A DNA stretch of 64,000 bases from an uncultured Thermoanaerobaculia bacterium (GCA_951813015.1 CATOTG010000006.1:682001-746000), one strand, 5' to 3'. Positions 52,741 through 62,040 are shown, counted from the stretch's first letter. The notes: generated from the letters alone by a model not told the origin. Numbers and translations: made by a program.

Positions 52741-53522
52741 TGGCCCGCTTCCTCTTTGTCGGCGATGTGGTCGGCAAGCCGGGACGCCGCGCCCTGTCGC
52801 GCCTGCTTCCGGAGTTGGTCGACCGCCACCGCGTCGACGCGGTGATCGTCAACGTCGAGAATGCCGCCGGCGGCCGCGGCGTGACTCCGGCGGTGCTCAA
52901 GGAGTTCGATGCGCTGCCGATCGACTGCATGACCACCGGCAACCACGCCTGGTCGAAGCGGGAGGGTGTGCCGCTCTTCGACCGGATGCCGACTCTGCTG
53001 CGGCCCGCGAACTACCCGGAGGGGAATCCCGGCGTCGGGGTCTTCGTCGGCGAACTGCCCGTCGGGACGCCGTACGCGGTGGTCAATCTGGAAGGGCAGG
53101 CGTTCATGAAGCCGCTGCCTTCGCCGTTCGTCGCCGCGGACAGGATCCTGGCCGGTCTCGATCAGGCGATCAGGTTGGTGATCGTCGACTTCCACGCCGA
53201 AGCGACGAGCGAGAAGCAGGCGATGGCCTACCACCTCGACGGGCGCGTGAGCGCGGTGCTCGGCACCCATACCCACGTGCCGACGGCCGATGCGCGCATC
53301 CTCCCCCAGGGGACCGCCCTGATCACCGATGTCGGCATGACCGGCCCGTACGACTCGGTAATCGGCGTGCGTGCCGACCGCGCCCTGAAGCGGTTTCTGC
53401 TCAATACGCCGTCGGGCTTCGACGTCGCCAGGCGCGACGTCCGGCTCGCCGCCGTCCTGGTCGACGCCGACGAAGCATCGGGCCGAGCCACGGGTATCGA
53501 GCCCCTGCTCGTCAGCGTGTAG
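52740..53522 (+). CDS. YmdB-family metallophosphoesterase (TIGR00282)
   Basis: The 260-residue enzyme has the binuclear-metal motifs FVGDVVGKPGR, VNVENAAGGRG, TTGNHAWSK, VDFHAEATSEK and LGTHTHVPTADARILP. Relatives hydrolyse 2',3'-cyclic nucleotides and influence RNase Y-dependent RNA levels; the direct rny overlap (TGATG) supports such a link. Confidence 0.93.
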   Translation: MARFLFVGDVVGKPGRRALSRLLPELVDRHRVDAVIVNVENAAGGRGVTPAVLKEFDALPIDCMTTGNHAWSKREGVPLFDRMPTLLRPANYPEGNPGVGVFVGELPVGTPYAVVNLEGQAFMKPLPSPFVAADRILAGLDQAIRLVIVDFHAEATSEKQAMAYHLDGRVSAVLGTHTHVPTADARILPQGTALITDVGMTGPYDSVIGVRADRALKRFLLNTPSGFDVARRDVRLAAVLVDADEASGRATGIEPLLVSV

Positions 53523-53551
53523 CCCGGCGCCCGGACCCTTCTGCCGCGGCG

Positions 53552-53706
53552 GGCCATATTCGACCGAGGAACTGAGCCCGTGTGGCGCGTTCCGCGCCAC
53601 ACGCGCCCCACCTCCGGGTGCGAGTCATCGAGCACCCGGATGGCACGATGCCGGGCGGGCTGCCTGGCCGCTCGAATGCAGCGCGACTTCTGCCACGGGC
53701 TGCTAG
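53552..53706. repeat. Second copy of the MITE-like element
   Basis: 53552-53570 equals 36289-36307, and 53648-53706 matches 36314-36373 with two or three differences. Between them lies an unrelated hairpin GTGTGGCGCGTTCCGCGCCACAC-type palindrome (about 53580-53602). The right end CTGCTAG supplies the TAG stop codon (minus strand) of the glycosyltransferase gene. Confidence 0.78.
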
Positions 53707-54584
53707 CTCCCCGTGCCGGTCTCGATCTCCGTCAGGCCGCGCCAGGTGTTCTTGCTGTCGTCGAAGGACGGCAGGGGCGGCTCGATGCCGCGTTTGTGGT
53801 TCACGTGCCAGGACCAGACATAGGACCACTTGAGGTACGTGCCATATGCCTGGAGCAGGCAGAACACCAGGCCGCGCATGCCGTCGAACACGCCGAGCTG
53901 AAGGCCGTAGGTGCGCAGGAAACGCCACAGTGAGCGGCCCAGGACTTCGGCCGGCCCGGACCTTCGGCCCTCGCGCCAGGCCTGGGCGGCGCCCCACCAG
54001 CTGTAGCGCTGGATGCGGCGCGAGTAGGCGAGCAGGTCGTCGACCATGAAGTGCTCCATCGAGTTCTTCAGCACAGGCGCCGGGCCGCGGGTCGACATGT
54101 CGGCGTGAACGCGCCGGTTCGGGTAGCGGCCCGCGTCGCGGCGCAGCAGCCGGACGACACGGTCGTGCTGCCAGCCCGAGAAGCGGATCACCCGGCCGAG
54201 GAAGTAGACCCGGCGCTTGATCGTGTAAGCGTCGTGAACCGGCTCGCCGTGCCGGAACATGTTCTCGATTTCCTGCCTCAGTTGCGGCGTGCAGCGCTCG
54301 TCGGCATCAAGGATGAGGACCCAGTCGTTCCGGGTCTGATCCATGGCCCAGTTCTTCTGGGATGCTGAGCCGTAGTAGGTGCGCTGAACGAACCGTGCGC
54401 GTGCGCATGCCCGCGCGATCTCGGGAGTGCGGTCGGTGGAAAAGGAGTCGACGACCAGAACCTCGTCGCACCAGTCAAGGGACGCCAGACAGTCCGCGAT
54501 GTGGCGCTCCTCGTTGAAGGTCGTGACCAGGGCCGAGATGGGCGGCCGCTGGGCGTCTGCCGACGTTTCCCCCACGTCGCGCAT
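53703..54584 (-). CDS. Family 2 glycosyltransferase (LPS core type)
   Basis: The 293-residue protein has a GT-A fold with ALVTTFNEERHIADCLASL, EVLVVDSFSTDRTPEIA and the metal-binding LILDADERCTP, then HDRVVRLLRRDAGRYPNRRV and a C-terminal amphipathic/membrane-associated stretch, like WaaE/KdtX beta-glucosyltransferases. It most likely adds a sugar to LPS core or another glycolipid. The start lies 16 bp from the divergent pagL-like start. Its stop codon lies within a dispersed repeat end. Confidence 0.87.
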   Translation of the reverse strand: MRDVGETSADAQRPPISALVTTFNEERHIADCLASLDWCDEVLVVDSFSTDRTPEIARACARARFVQRTYYGSASQKNWAMDQTRNDWVLILDADERCTPQLRQEIENMFRHGEPVHDAYTIKRRVYFLGRVIRFSGWQHDRVVRLLRRDAGRYPNRRVHADMSTRGPAPVLKNSMEHFMVDDLLAYSRRIQRYSWWGAAQAWREGRRSGPAEVLGRSLWRFLRTYGLQLGVFDGMRGLVFCLLQAYGTYLKWSYVWSWHVNHKRGIEPPLPSFDDSKNTWRGLTEIETGTGS

Positions 54585-54600
54585 TGTAGGCTACCCGGCC

Positions 54601-55131
54601 GTGCGTTTTCCCCGTCCGCGCCACGGAGCGCCCGTTCTGCTGGCGTTGCTGGGGGCCTTGGCCGACCCGGCCGCCTTCGCCTGCAACGCGGCCTCGGAGC
54701 ATGATGAGCCTGACCGGGCCGATGAGGCCGGCCTGAACGTCAGCACCGGCGTGATCGACTTCGGCAAGGACTACGAGACCGCCGAGGTCGGCATCGGGTA
54801 CCGGTTCCCCACCGACTGGTGCCTGGGCATGGGACCCAACGTCGGCGCCTTCGTCACCGCGGACGGGTCCTTCTATGTCTACGCCGGCACCGACCAGCGG
54901 ATCGGCATCGGGCGCCGCTGGTTCATCGACGTGATCACCTCCGTCGGTTTCTACGAGGCGGGGGACGGCAAGGACATCGGCGGCGCGCTCGAGTTTCGCT
55001 CCGGGATCGCGGTCGGACGGAGGCTGCCCAACGGATCGCGCTTGAGCTTCGGCTTCTTCCATCTGTCCAACTCGGCCCACTATCGTCGCAACCCGGGCGT
55101 GAATTCCCTCCTTCTCCGCTGGTCCAGGTAA
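54601..55131 (+). CDS. PagL-like lipid A 3-O-deacylase
   Basis: From GTG 54601 the 176-residue product has a signal peptide (VLLALLGALADPAAFA) and an eight-strand barrel pattern rich in Gly and aromatic residues. The penultimate strand reads FGFFHLSNSAHYRRNPGVNS, containing the His-x-Ser pair and NPG that mark the PagL active site. It would remove the 3-linked acyl chain of lipid A in the outer membrane. The divergent glycosyltransferase fits an LPS-modification pair. The TAGGCT hexamer 8 nt upstream could be a -10. Confidence 0.75.
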   Translation: MRFPRPRHGAPVLLALLGALADPAAFACNAASEHDEPDRADEAGLNVSTGVIDFGKDYETAEVGIGYRFPTDWCLGMGPNVGAFVTADGSFYVYAGTDQRIGIGRRWFIDVITSVGFYEAGDGKDIGGALEFRSGIAVGRRLPNGSRLSFGFFHLSNSAHYRRNPGVNSLLLRWSR

Positions 55132-55145
55132 GAGGTAGTCCCCAG

Positions 55146-55433
55146 ATGCCTGTGGATCCCGAACTGCTTGAACTTCTCGTGTGCCCCAAGTCGAAGGGCG
55201 CTCTGACCGTGACGCGGTTGCCGGCGCCGGTGTGCGAGCGGCTCGTGGCCCGCTACCGGGAGGACTTCGCGGGCGACGAGCCGGTGGTTTCCGAAGGGTT
55301 GTGGTGCCGGGAATCCGGCCTCGTCTATCCGGTCGTCAGCGACATGCCGATCATGCTGGTCGCGGAGGCTCTGCCCGCCGCGGAAGCCCTGCCGGAGGCG
55401 GCTGGGGAGAACGAGCGGACGAACGACTCGTGA
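55146..55433 (+). CDS. Trm112-like (UPF0434) zinc-binding protein
   Basis: The 95-residue protein has LLELLVCPKSKGALTV, then LWCRESGLVYPVVSDMPIML, the standard Trm112/YcaR pattern, though the first knuckle has one Cys (CPK) and the second one (WCRE), so the zinc site is incomplete. Trm112 proteins activate methyltransferases. The stop overlaps the polyprenyl synthase GTG (GTGA). Confidence 0.85.
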   Translation: MPVDPELLELLVCPKSKGALTVTRLPAPVCERLVARYREDFAGDEPVVSEGLWCRESGLVYPVVSDMPIMLVAEALPAAEALPEAAGENERTNDS

Positions 55434-56344
55434 CGGACTTCCCGTCGTTCCTGTCCACGCTGCGGCCACAGGTGGACGAAGCGCTGGACCGGCTCCTGCC
55501 GGCGGCGGCGACGGAACCCGCCGCCATCTCCGAGGCGATGCGCTACAGCGTGTTCGCGGGCGGCAAGCGGGTGCGGCCCGCCCTGGTCGTGCTCGCCGGC
55601 GAGGCGTGCGGCGCTTCGCTCCGCGATCTCTTGCCGGGCGGCGCCGCGGTCGAGATGATCCACACCTTCAGCCTGGTTCATGACGACCTCCCCGCACTCG
55701 ACGACGACGACCTGCGGCGGGGTCGGCCGACGCTGCACAAGACGCAGGGCGAGGCGATGGCGGTGCTGGCCGGCGACGCGCTGCTGAACCAGGCGTTCGC
55801 CGTCCTGGCCGCGGAGCCGGCTTCGGCGTCGCCGGAGCGGCGGCTGCGGGCGGTTCGGCTGATGGCCGAAGCCGTGGGTGTCGTGGGGATGATCGGGGGG
55901 CAGGTCCTCGACCTGGAGCACGAAGGCGCCGTTGTCCTCGGCGGTCGATCCGGACGGGAGCGCGCCGCGCAGGTCCTCGAACGGATTCACCGGCTGAAAA
56001 CGGGCGCGTTGATCGAAGCGAGCACCCGGCTGGGAGGCATCTTCGCCGGCGCCGGGAACGATCGTTCGAAGTTGCTCGGCGGGATCGGCGCGGAACTCGG
56101 ACTGCTGTTCCAGATCGGCGACGACATCCTCGACGAGGTGGGCAGTTCGGAACAGTTGGGCAAGACGGCCGGCAAGGACCGGCAGGCCGCCAAGCTGACC
56201 TATCCGCATTTGTTCGGTCTCGACGGCAGCCGGGAGAAGGCTCGTCAGGCCGCCGACCGGTGCCTGGCCCTGGTCGAGAAGCTCCCCGCGCGGCGCCGGC
56301 TCTTCCGGTCCCTGGTCGCTTTCCTGGTTCACCGGGGCTCGTGA
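55430..56344 (+). CDS. Polyprenyl synthetase (farnesyl/geranyl diphosphate synthase type)
   Basis: The 304-residue prenyltransferase has AGGKRVRPALVVLAGE, the first Asp-rich motif VHDDLPALDDDD near residue 83, GDALLNQAFAVL, GGQVLDLE, LKTGALIEA and the second Asp-rich motif LLFQIGDDILDEVG near residue 226. The DDxxxxDDDD form is typical of bacterial IspA. Product length is not certain. It starts at GTG 55430 and its stop overlaps tlyA. Confidence 0.93.
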   Translation: MTDFPSFLSTLRPQVDEALDRLLPAAATEPAAISEAMRYSVFAGGKRVRPALVVLAGEACGASLRDLLPGGAAVEMIHTFSLVHDDLPALDDDDLRRGRPTLHKTQGEAMAVLAGDALLNQAFAVLAAEPASASPERRLRAVRLMAEAVGVVGMIGGQVLDLEHEGAVVLGGRSGRERAAQVLERIHRLKTGALIEASTRLGGIFAGAGNDRSKLLGGIGAELGLLFQIGDDILDEVGSSEQLGKTAGKDRQAAKLTYPHLFGLDGSREKARQAADRCLALVEKLPARRRLFRSLVAFLVHRGS

Positions 56345-57069
56345 GGATCCGTCTCGATCAGTTGCTGGTCGAGCGCGGGCTGTTCAGCAGCCGGGAGCAG
56401 TCGAAGCGGGCGGTGATGGCGGGTGAGATCCGGGTGGACGGCGAGCGCCGCGACAAGCCGGGCGCCGCCGTCGGGGCGGACGCCGCGATCGAGGTGCGGC
56501 GCCGGTCGGAGCCGTACGTGTCGCGCGGCGGCCGGAAGCTCGAGCAGGCGCTGCGCAGCTTCGGGGTCCGCCCCGAGGGCGCCGTGTGTCTCGATGTCGG
56601 CGCCTCGACCGGGGGATTCACGGACTGCCTTCTGCAACATGGAGCGGCGCGGGTGTACGCGGTGGACGTCGGCTACGGCCAGCTCGACGCCCGGTTGCGC
56701 GGCGACCCCCGGGTGGTCGTGATGGAGCGGATCAACGCGCGCCATCTCGCCGCCGATGCGCTTCCGGAGCCGTGCCGGATCGCGACGATGGACGTCTCCT
56801 TCATCTCGGTGGTCAAGGTGGCCCCGGCGCTGCTGCCGCACCTGGCGGCCGGCGCCGATCTGATCGTGCTGATCAAGCCGCAGTTCGAGGTCGGGCGCGG
56901 TCAGGTGGGCAGGGGCGGCGTGGTGCGCGACGACGGGTTGCGCCGCCGGATCGCCGCGCGGCGGATCGGTGAACTGAGTGCCCTCGGGCTCCGGTTCGGG
57001 GCCTCGGTAGACTGCGATCTTCGGGGACCGGCAGGGAATCGAGAGATCCTCGCCCACTTCAGGACATGA
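56341..57069 (+). CDS. tlyA: TlyA-family rRNA methyltransferase
   Basis: The 242-residue protein combines an S4 RNA-binding domain (RLDQLLVERGLFSSREQSKR) with an FtsJ-like SAM methyltransferase (CLDVGASTGGFTDCLLQHGA, VYAVDVGYGQLD, DVSFISVVKVAPALL, LIKPQFEVGR). Characterised members 2'-O-methylate 16S/23S rRNA; hemolysin is an old name. GTG 56341 overlaps the preceding TGA (GTGA). Confidence 0.94.
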   Translation: MRIRLDQLLVERGLFSSREQSKRAVMAGEIRVDGERRDKPGAAVGADAAIEVRRRSEPYVSRGGRKLEQALRSFGVRPEGAVCLDVGASTGGFTDCLLQHGAARVYAVDVGYGQLDARLRGDPRVVVMERINARHLAADALPEPCRIATMDVSFISVVKVAPALLPHLAAGADLIVLIKPQFEVGRGQVGRGGVVRDDGLRRRIAARRIGELSALGLRFGASVDCDLRGPAGNREILAHFRT

Positions 57070-57135
57070 CCATCCCGTCCTTCGTGAGACAACCGTCCCG
57101 CCCTTCGTGAAACAACCGTCTCGCCCTTCGTGACA
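57067..57135 (+). repeat. 23-bp tandem repeat, three units
   Basis: Three consecutive 23-bp units (57067-57089, 57090-57112, 57113-57135) share the core CCGTCYCGCCCTTCGTGA. The first unit begins at the tlyA stop codon and the third ends on the first base of the nadK ATG. Confidence 0.9.
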
Positions 57136-57938
57136 TGACGAACATCGACCAGGTCGCGGTCGTTGCCAAGCGGGACAGCGAGCGGGCCGCCGCGACCGCT
57201 GCCGAGGTGGAGCGCTGGCTCCGGGACCGCGGCGTCTCCGTCGTCGGCGCGGACTCGGGTGAGGCCGGCCTGATCCTGGTCCTGGGCGGTGACGGCACGT
57301 TGCTCTCGGTGGCGCGGAACCGTCCCGGGGTGCCGATCGTGGGGGTCAATCTCGGCACCCTGGGCTACCTCGCGGAGATAGGACGCGAGGGGCTGTACGC
57401 CAACCTGGGGGCGATTCTCGAGGGCCGGTTCGAGGTCGAGGAGAGGCTGCTGCTCGATGTCGAGCTGCGGCGCGAGGCGGGCAGCGTGAGCCGGTACCGG
57501 GCGCTGAACGACGCCGTGGTCCACAAGAGCGCTCTGGCGCGGATGATCCACCTGGAGGTCGAGATCGACGGCGAGCCGGTCGCGTTCTACCGCTCGGACG
57601 GATTGATCGTCTCGACGCCGACGGGATCGACCGCCTACAGCCTCTCGGCCGGCGGTCCGATCCTCTACCCGACGCTGCCGGTCGCGCTGCTGACGCCGAT
57701 TTCGCCGCACACCCTGTCCATGCGGCCGATCGTCGTGCCGGAGACCAGCACGATCGCGATGACGCTCGGCAGCCGGGACGAGGAGGTGTACCTCACCCTG
57801 GACGGCCAGGAGGGGGCGCGAATGGGGGGCGGCGACCAGGTGGTCGTGACCGCGTCGGGGTCGAGGGCGCTGCTGGCGCGAGTCGATGGCCAGACCCACT
57901 ACGACGCCCTGCGCAGCAAGCTGGGCTGGGGCGGCTAG
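57135..57938 (+). CDS. nadK: NAD kinase
   Basis: NadK makes NADP from NAD. The 267-residue enzyme has VLGGDGTLLSVAR, GVNLGTLGYLAEI, ALNDAVVHK, SDGLIVSTPTGSTAYSLSAG and TLDGQEGA. All catalytic residues of the GGDGT and NE/D motifs are present (NDAVV in place of NE). The repeat array separates it from tlyA, so its ribosome binding site is not clear. Confidence 0.95.
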   Translation: MTNIDQVAVVAKRDSERAAATAAEVERWLRDRGVSVVGADSGEAGLILVLGGDGTLLSVARNRPGVPIVGVNLGTLGYLAEIGREGLYANLGAILEGRFEVEERLLLDVELRREAGSVSRYRALNDAVVHKSALARMIHLEVEIDGEPVAFYRSDGLIVSTPTGSTAYSLSAGGPILYPTLPVALLTPISPHTLSMRPIVVPETSTIAMTLGSRDEEVYLTLDGQEGARMGGGDQVVVTASGSRALLARVDGQTHYDALRSKLGWGG

Positions 57939-57942
57939 CGCG

Positions 57943-58071
57943 GCAGAACGTCTGAAAGCCGGCGCTTCGCCCCGGATGCCGCCAGAACCGGGTTGGCGCG
58001 ATCCGCGCCACCCGTGAACCGGTCCGTGCGCTCGTCATCGGGCGGACGGAGGGCAGGCCGGCGCACTCGGT
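57943..58071 (+). repeat. Composite dispersed repeat between nadK and ribBA
   Basis: 57943-57968 is an inverted relative of 40887-40912, and 57978-58071 is the partner of 49664-49754, ending in GGCAGGCCGGCGCACTCGG. It fills most of the 181-bp gap. Confidence 0.78.
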
Positions 58072-58107
58072 TTCTGCCGCGCAAGCTCGTCCAGGTCCAG
58101 GCGCTGC

Positions 58108-58113
58108 TACGAT
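58108..58113 (+). promoter_or_regulatory. Candidate -10 element 6 nt before the ribBA ATG
   Basis: TACGAT is followed by CGCGTC and ATG 58120, placing the predicted start of transcription at the start codon. There is no Shine-Dalgarno and no FMN riboswitch-like leader. Confidence 0.4.
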
Positions 58114-58119
58114 CGCGTC

Positions 58120-59346
58120 ATGTCCGAACCCGATCGCGACGCGACTGTCTTCACGCCAATCGAGGAGGCCGTGGCCGTCTTTCGGGAAGGCGGCCAGGTG
58201 ATCATCGTGGACGACGAGGATCGGGAGAACGAGGGTGACCTGGCCATCGCCGCCGACAAGGTGACGCCCGAAGCGATCAACTTCATGGCCACGAATGGCC
58301 GCGGCCTGATCTGCCTCGCGATGACCGAGGACCGCTGCGACGAACTCGACCTCCCGCTCATGGTGCGGGACAACACGTCGCCGTTCGAGACCGCCTTCAC
58401 CGTCTCGATCGAGGCCCGTGGCAAGGTGACGACGGGGATCTCGGCGGCGGACCGCGCGGCGACGATCGAGACGGCGATCGATCCGGCCGCCGGACCTCAG
58501 GATCTGCTGCGGCCAGGTCATGTGTTTCCGCTGCGGGCCAAGCGGGGCGGCGTGCTCAAGCGGGCCGGCCAGACCGAAGCGTCCGTGGACCTGGCGACGC
58601 TGGCGGGGCTGAAGCCGGCCGGCGTGATCTGCGAGATCATGAACGACGACGGCACGATGGCGCGGGTGCCCGACCTGGTCAAGTACAGCCGGAACCACGA
58701 TCTGCCGATGATCACGGTCTCGGACCTCATCCGCTACCGGCTGAGCAACGAGAGCCTGGTCGAGAGGGTCGCCTCGCCGACGTTGCCCACCCCGTACGGC
58801 GACATGAAGGCGTACGCCTACCGGGCGGAGCTGACGGGCGAAGAGCACGTCGCCCTGGTGATGGGCGAGCCGACGCCGGACGAGGACATTCTGGTGCGCG
58901 TCCACAGCCAGTGTTTGACCGGCGACGTGTTCCACTCCGAGCGCTGCGACTGCGGCATTCAGCTCTACCAGGCGCTGGCCAGGATCGGGGCCGAGGGGAC
59001 CGGGGTTCTGCTCTACCTGCTGCAGGAAGGCAGGGGCATCGGCCTGTTCAACAAGCTCCGGGCCTACGAGTTGCAGGAACAGGGTCACGACACCGTCGAG
59101 GCGAACCACAAGCTGGGGTTCCGGGCCGACCAGCGCGACTACGGCATCGGCGCCCAGATCCTGCGCGACCTCGGTGTCCGGCGGATGCGGCTGATGACGA
59201 ACAACCCGCACAAGTACATCGCGCTTTCCGGTTACGGCCTGGAGATCGTGGAGCGGGTGGCGATCGAGGTGGCGCCGAACGAGTCGAATCGCGAGTACCT
59301 CCGGGCCAAGCGCGAGAAGATGGGCCACCTGCTGCAGTTGGTATGA
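58120..59346 (+). CDS. ribBA: Bifunctional riboflavin synthesis enzyme RibBA
   Basis: The N-terminal half is DHBP synthase ([49 protein letters not shown]) and the C-terminal half GTP cyclohydrolase II ([20 protein letters not shown] with zinc cysteines, [41 protein letters not shown]). Together they supply both precursors of riboflavin from ribulose-5-phosphate and GTP. The 408-residue length is standard. Confidence 0.96.
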   Translation: MSEPDRDATVFTPIEEAVAVFREGGQVIIVDDEDRENEGDLAIAADKVTPEAINFMATNGRGLICLAMTEDRCDELDLPLMVRDNTSPFETAFTVSIEARGKVTTGISAADRAATIETAIDPAAGPQDLLRPGHVFPLRAKRGGVLKRAGQTEASVDLATLAGLKPAGVICEIMNDDGTMARVPDLVKYSRNHDLPMITVSDLIRYRLSNESLVERVASPTLPTPYGDMKAYAYRAELTGEEHVALVMGEPTPDEDILVRVHSQCLTGDVFHSERCDCGIQLYQALARIGAEGTGVLLYLLQEGRGIGLFNKLRAYELQEQGHDTVEANHKLGFRADQRDYGIGAQILRDLGVRRMRLMTNNPHKYIALSGYGLEIVERVAIEVAPNESNREYLRAKREKMGHLLQLV

Positions 59347-59452
59347 GTTCCGGCAGCCGCAGGCCACGAGCGCCCGTCGACTTCGCCCGGGTGGTCACCC
59401 GGGTGCGCAGGTCGGCATGAGTTCCGGCAGCGGCAGGCCCCGGGCGCTGGTC
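59344..59452 (+). repeat. Imperfect duplication of the gmd start region
   Basis: ATGAGTTCCGGCAGCSGCAG followed by a similar 16 bp occurs at 59344-59379 and again at the gmd start, 59417-59452. The upstream copy encodes [12 protein letters not shown] in its own frame and then stops matching, so it is a partial duplicate or a decoy start overlapping the ribBA stop. Confidence 0.75.
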
Positions 59453-60475
59453 ACCGGCGTGACCGGCCAGGACGGTTCCTACCTTGCGGAACAGTTGCTC
59501 GGCGAAGGTTGGGACGTCTGGGGTCTGGCGCGCCCGGCGTCCCAGCCGGGCAATACGCGCTGGATCGACCACCTGCTTCGGGGGAACGACGAGTCGGGGC
59601 CCCGGCTTCGCCTGATCGCCGGCGATCTCGCCGATGCGTCGTCGCTCGACCGCGCGATGGCGACGGTTCAGCCGGACGAGATCTACAACCTCGGCGCGCA
59701 GTCCCACGTCCAGGTCTCCTTCGAACTGCCGGCGGCGACCGGGCAGGTCACGGGCCTCGGCGTGCTGCGACTGCTGGAGGCGATGCGCCGGCACTGTCCC
59801 CGGGCGCGCTTCTACCAGGCTTCCTCTTCCGAGCTTTACGGGCAGGTGGTCGAGTCGCCCCAGAACGAAACGACCCGGTTCTATCCGCGCAGCCCGTATG
59901 CCGCGGCGAAGGCCTACGGCTTCCACATCACGCGCAACTACCGCGAGGCCTACGGCCTGTTCGCGGTCAACGGGATCCTGTTCAACCACGAGTCGCCGCG
60001 CCGGGGCGAGAACTTCGTCACCCGCAAGATCGCGCTGGCCGCGGCGCGCATCCGGGCGGGTCTGCAGGAGCGGGTTCACCTTGGCAATCTGTCCTCGCGG
60101 CGCGACTGGGGCTTCGCCGGCGAGTACGTTGAGGCAATGCGGTTGATGCTGCGCGTGGAGCAGCCGGAGGATTACGTGATCGCGACCGGCGACACGCGCA
60201 GCGTCCGGGAGTTCTGCGAGATCGCCTTCGCCCATGCCGGGCTGCCGCTGACGTGGCGCGGTTCGGGCGCTTCCGAGCAGGGCCTGGACGAAGACGGGCG
60301 GGTGCTGGTCGCGGTCGACCCCCGTTACTTCCGCAAGGCCGAAGTCGACGCGCTCCGCGGCGATGCAGGCCTGGCGCGGGAGCGTCTAGGCTGGCAGCCC
60401 AGGGTCACCTTCCGGCAGCTCGTCGAGATGATGGTCGACGCCGAACTCGAAGCGGTCGGTCTGACGGCCGGATGA
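59417..60475 (+). CDS. gmd: GDP-mannose 4,6-dehydratase
   Basis: This 352-residue short-chain dehydrogenase makes GDP-4-keto-6-deoxymannose, precursor of fucose, rhamnose or perosamine units of surface glycans. It has the Rossmann [35 protein letters not shown], the catalytic YxxxK in [27 protein letters not shown] and [20 protein letters not shown]. It uses the GDP-mannose made by ManC (13791). Confidence 0.95.
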   Translation: MSSGSGRPRALVTGVTGQDGSYLAEQLLGEGWDVWGLARPASQPGNTRWIDHLLRGNDESGPRLRLIAGDLADASSLDRAMATVQPDEIYNLGAQSHVQVSFELPAATGQVTGLGVLRLLEAMRRHCPRARFYQASSSELYGQVVESPQNETTRFYPRSPYAAAKAYGFHITRNYREAYGLFAVNGILFNHESPRRGENFVTRKIALAAARIRAGLQERVHLGNLSSRRDWGFAGEYVEAMRLMLRVEQPEDYVIATGDTRSVREFCEIAFAHAGLPLTWRGSGASEQGLDEDGRVLVAVDPRYFRKAEVDALRGDAGLARERLGWQPRVTFRQLVEMMVDAELEAVGLTAG

Positions 60476-60623
60476 AGTTGACCCGCCGCGCGGTCCCTGG
60501 TCACCGCGCTGACAGGCGCCGGCGAACACGAACGCGGCGCCCTCGCCGGCGCCGGGACTCGTCGGCGCCGGCGCGGCCGGACCGTTCCTGGCGGGCTGCG
60601 GCGCGGACTCGCGCCTAAGGTGG
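60476..60623. other. GC-rich noncoding gap with palindromes
   Basis: No gene is supported. GGCGCCGGCG-type palindromes (near 60516, 60547 and 60573) could fold strongly between the convergent gmd and lipoprotein genes, but no U-tract is present. Confidence 0.5.
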
Positions 60624-61253
60624 TCAGCAGCCCACCCTGGCGGCAAACTCCGGCATGCTCCGGCGGAGGTTCCTGGCCAACCGCAGGTTCTCCATGCAGA
60701 GAAGGCCCAAGGTGCCGGTGAAGGTCAGTTCCAGTTCCTCCGGGAGCGGAGACTCCATGTCCCAGACGAGGGCGATCCTCTCTTCGTTCGGCCGGTCATG
60801 GACCATCTCGGCGTAGGGCAGCCCGCCATCCAGGCGCTCTCGCAGAGCGGGCCAGCTCTCTCGGCAGGCGCGGCGGCCATGATGGTGGAAGGCGTAGCCC
60901 GGACCGCACCGCGGCATGGATATCCCGAGCGTCTCGCTGGACCAGAAGCGTGCCAAGCCCTGCTTCTCGTCCTCGCTCATGCGCCGGCACGTCGTCACGT
61001 CGCCGCTGTACTCCGTGTAGACGACTCCGCCCGCTCCGTTGACGGCAAGGTCGAGAGACTCCGTGTATCCCTTGTACGGCAGGTCCATCCGCAACTGAAG
61101 CGCCACGCCGTGCGCTCGCTGGCCGCTGTGGCCGAGGTCGGCAGCCAGACACTGCGGGTCCACGTAGTGGCAAGCGGTTGCGGCAAACAGCGCGGCCACA
61201 GCGGCGCTCAAGGCAAGGCCGCGAGGAGCAAGGCCTTGGCCGATCCTCAGCAT
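60624..61253 (-). CDS. Hypothetical lipoprotein
   Basis: The 209-residue protein has a signal ending in AATAC (lipobox Cys near residue 28) and a mature domain with several cysteines (HYVDPQC, TTCRRMS, MPRCGPG, RACRES, LLCMEN, RVGC), suggesting disulfides in the periplasm. No known family is recognised. It is isolated, next to an IS remnant. Confidence 0.72.
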   Translation of the reverse strand: MLRIGQGLAPRGLALSAAVAALFAATACHYVDPQCLAADLGHSGQRAHGVALQLRMDLPYKGYTESLDLAVNGAGGVVYTEYSGDVTTCRRMSEDEKQGLARFWSSETLGISMPRCGPGYAFHHHGRRACRESWPALRERLDGGLPYAEMVHDRPNEERIALVWDMESPLPEELELTFTGTLGLLCMENLRLARNLRRSMPEFAARVGC

Positions 61254-61445
61254 TCAGGACGAGGAGCTAACCGCCACCGTTGCTGTTCACGACGCCAACT
61301 GCCACTGTCTCATCGAGTCACTCTCCCTCCCGTCTCCCGGGTGTTGTTCGCACCGCGAAGAACGCCTGCCGACAGGTGCGCCGACCGCCGATGTTCCGGG
61401 TGGCACCAGACACGCAGCATACGATAGGTGTGATGTTCCCTCTAA
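61254..61445. other. Noncoding gap
   Basis: I see no gene, tRNA or clear promoter here. It separates the lipoprotein start from the insertion sequence remnant. Confidence 0.5.
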
Positions 61446-62040
61446 GGGCTTGCTGAAAAAGTCCAGTTTGGCGGCATCGGATCTGACCTGAGGAGGTCAG
61501 TTCCATGCGCGGCAGCGGTCAATCGTCGAGGAGTCTGTTCAGCTTCGTCGATCCTGGGAGCGTGCGGTGGAGTACCACGGGGAGCTGATCGAGCGCGTGG
61601 TGGCTCAGACCAGGCGGCGGGTCATCCAGGGTGAGACGGTGCCGGCCAAGGAGAAGGTCGTGAGTCTGTTCCGGCCGCATAGGGACGTCATCCGCAAGGG
61701 CGGCAGGACGAACGTACTACGGCCACAAGGTCAATCTGGCGACGGGCAAGAGCGGTCTGGTGCTCGACCTGGTCGTCGGGGAAGGCAGTCCGGCCGACAG
61801 CGAGCGCTGCCTGCCGATGCTGAATCGCCACCTCGCACACTACGGCTCGGCACCGGAGCGTGCCGCTTTCGATGGCGGCAACGCCTCGAAGAGAACCTCG
61901 CCGACGCCAAGAGCTTCGGGGCTCTGGACGTGGCGTTCCACAAGAAGAGCGGCCTTCACCACGAAGTCCTGTGGAAGGGCGGCGACGCCGCGAAGCACGA
62001 CCTGTGTCATTGCAAGCCCGTCCGGCTCGCATCTGTCTGA
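61446..62040 (+). mobile_element. Decayed insertion sequence, ISNCY-like transposase remnant
   Basis: The left end GGGCTTGCTGAAAAAGTCC (61446-61464) resembles a terminal inverted repeat. The transposase is broken by at least two frameshifts: one frame reads VPAKEKVVSLFRPHRDVIRK, the next (from about 61705) GLVLDLVVGEGSPADSERC and HYGSAPERAAFDGG, then the first frame resumes with EENLADAKSFGALDVAFHKK. This is the catalytic part of ISNCY-type transposases as I remember them. N- and C-terminal parts and the right end are missing. Confidence 0.72.
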
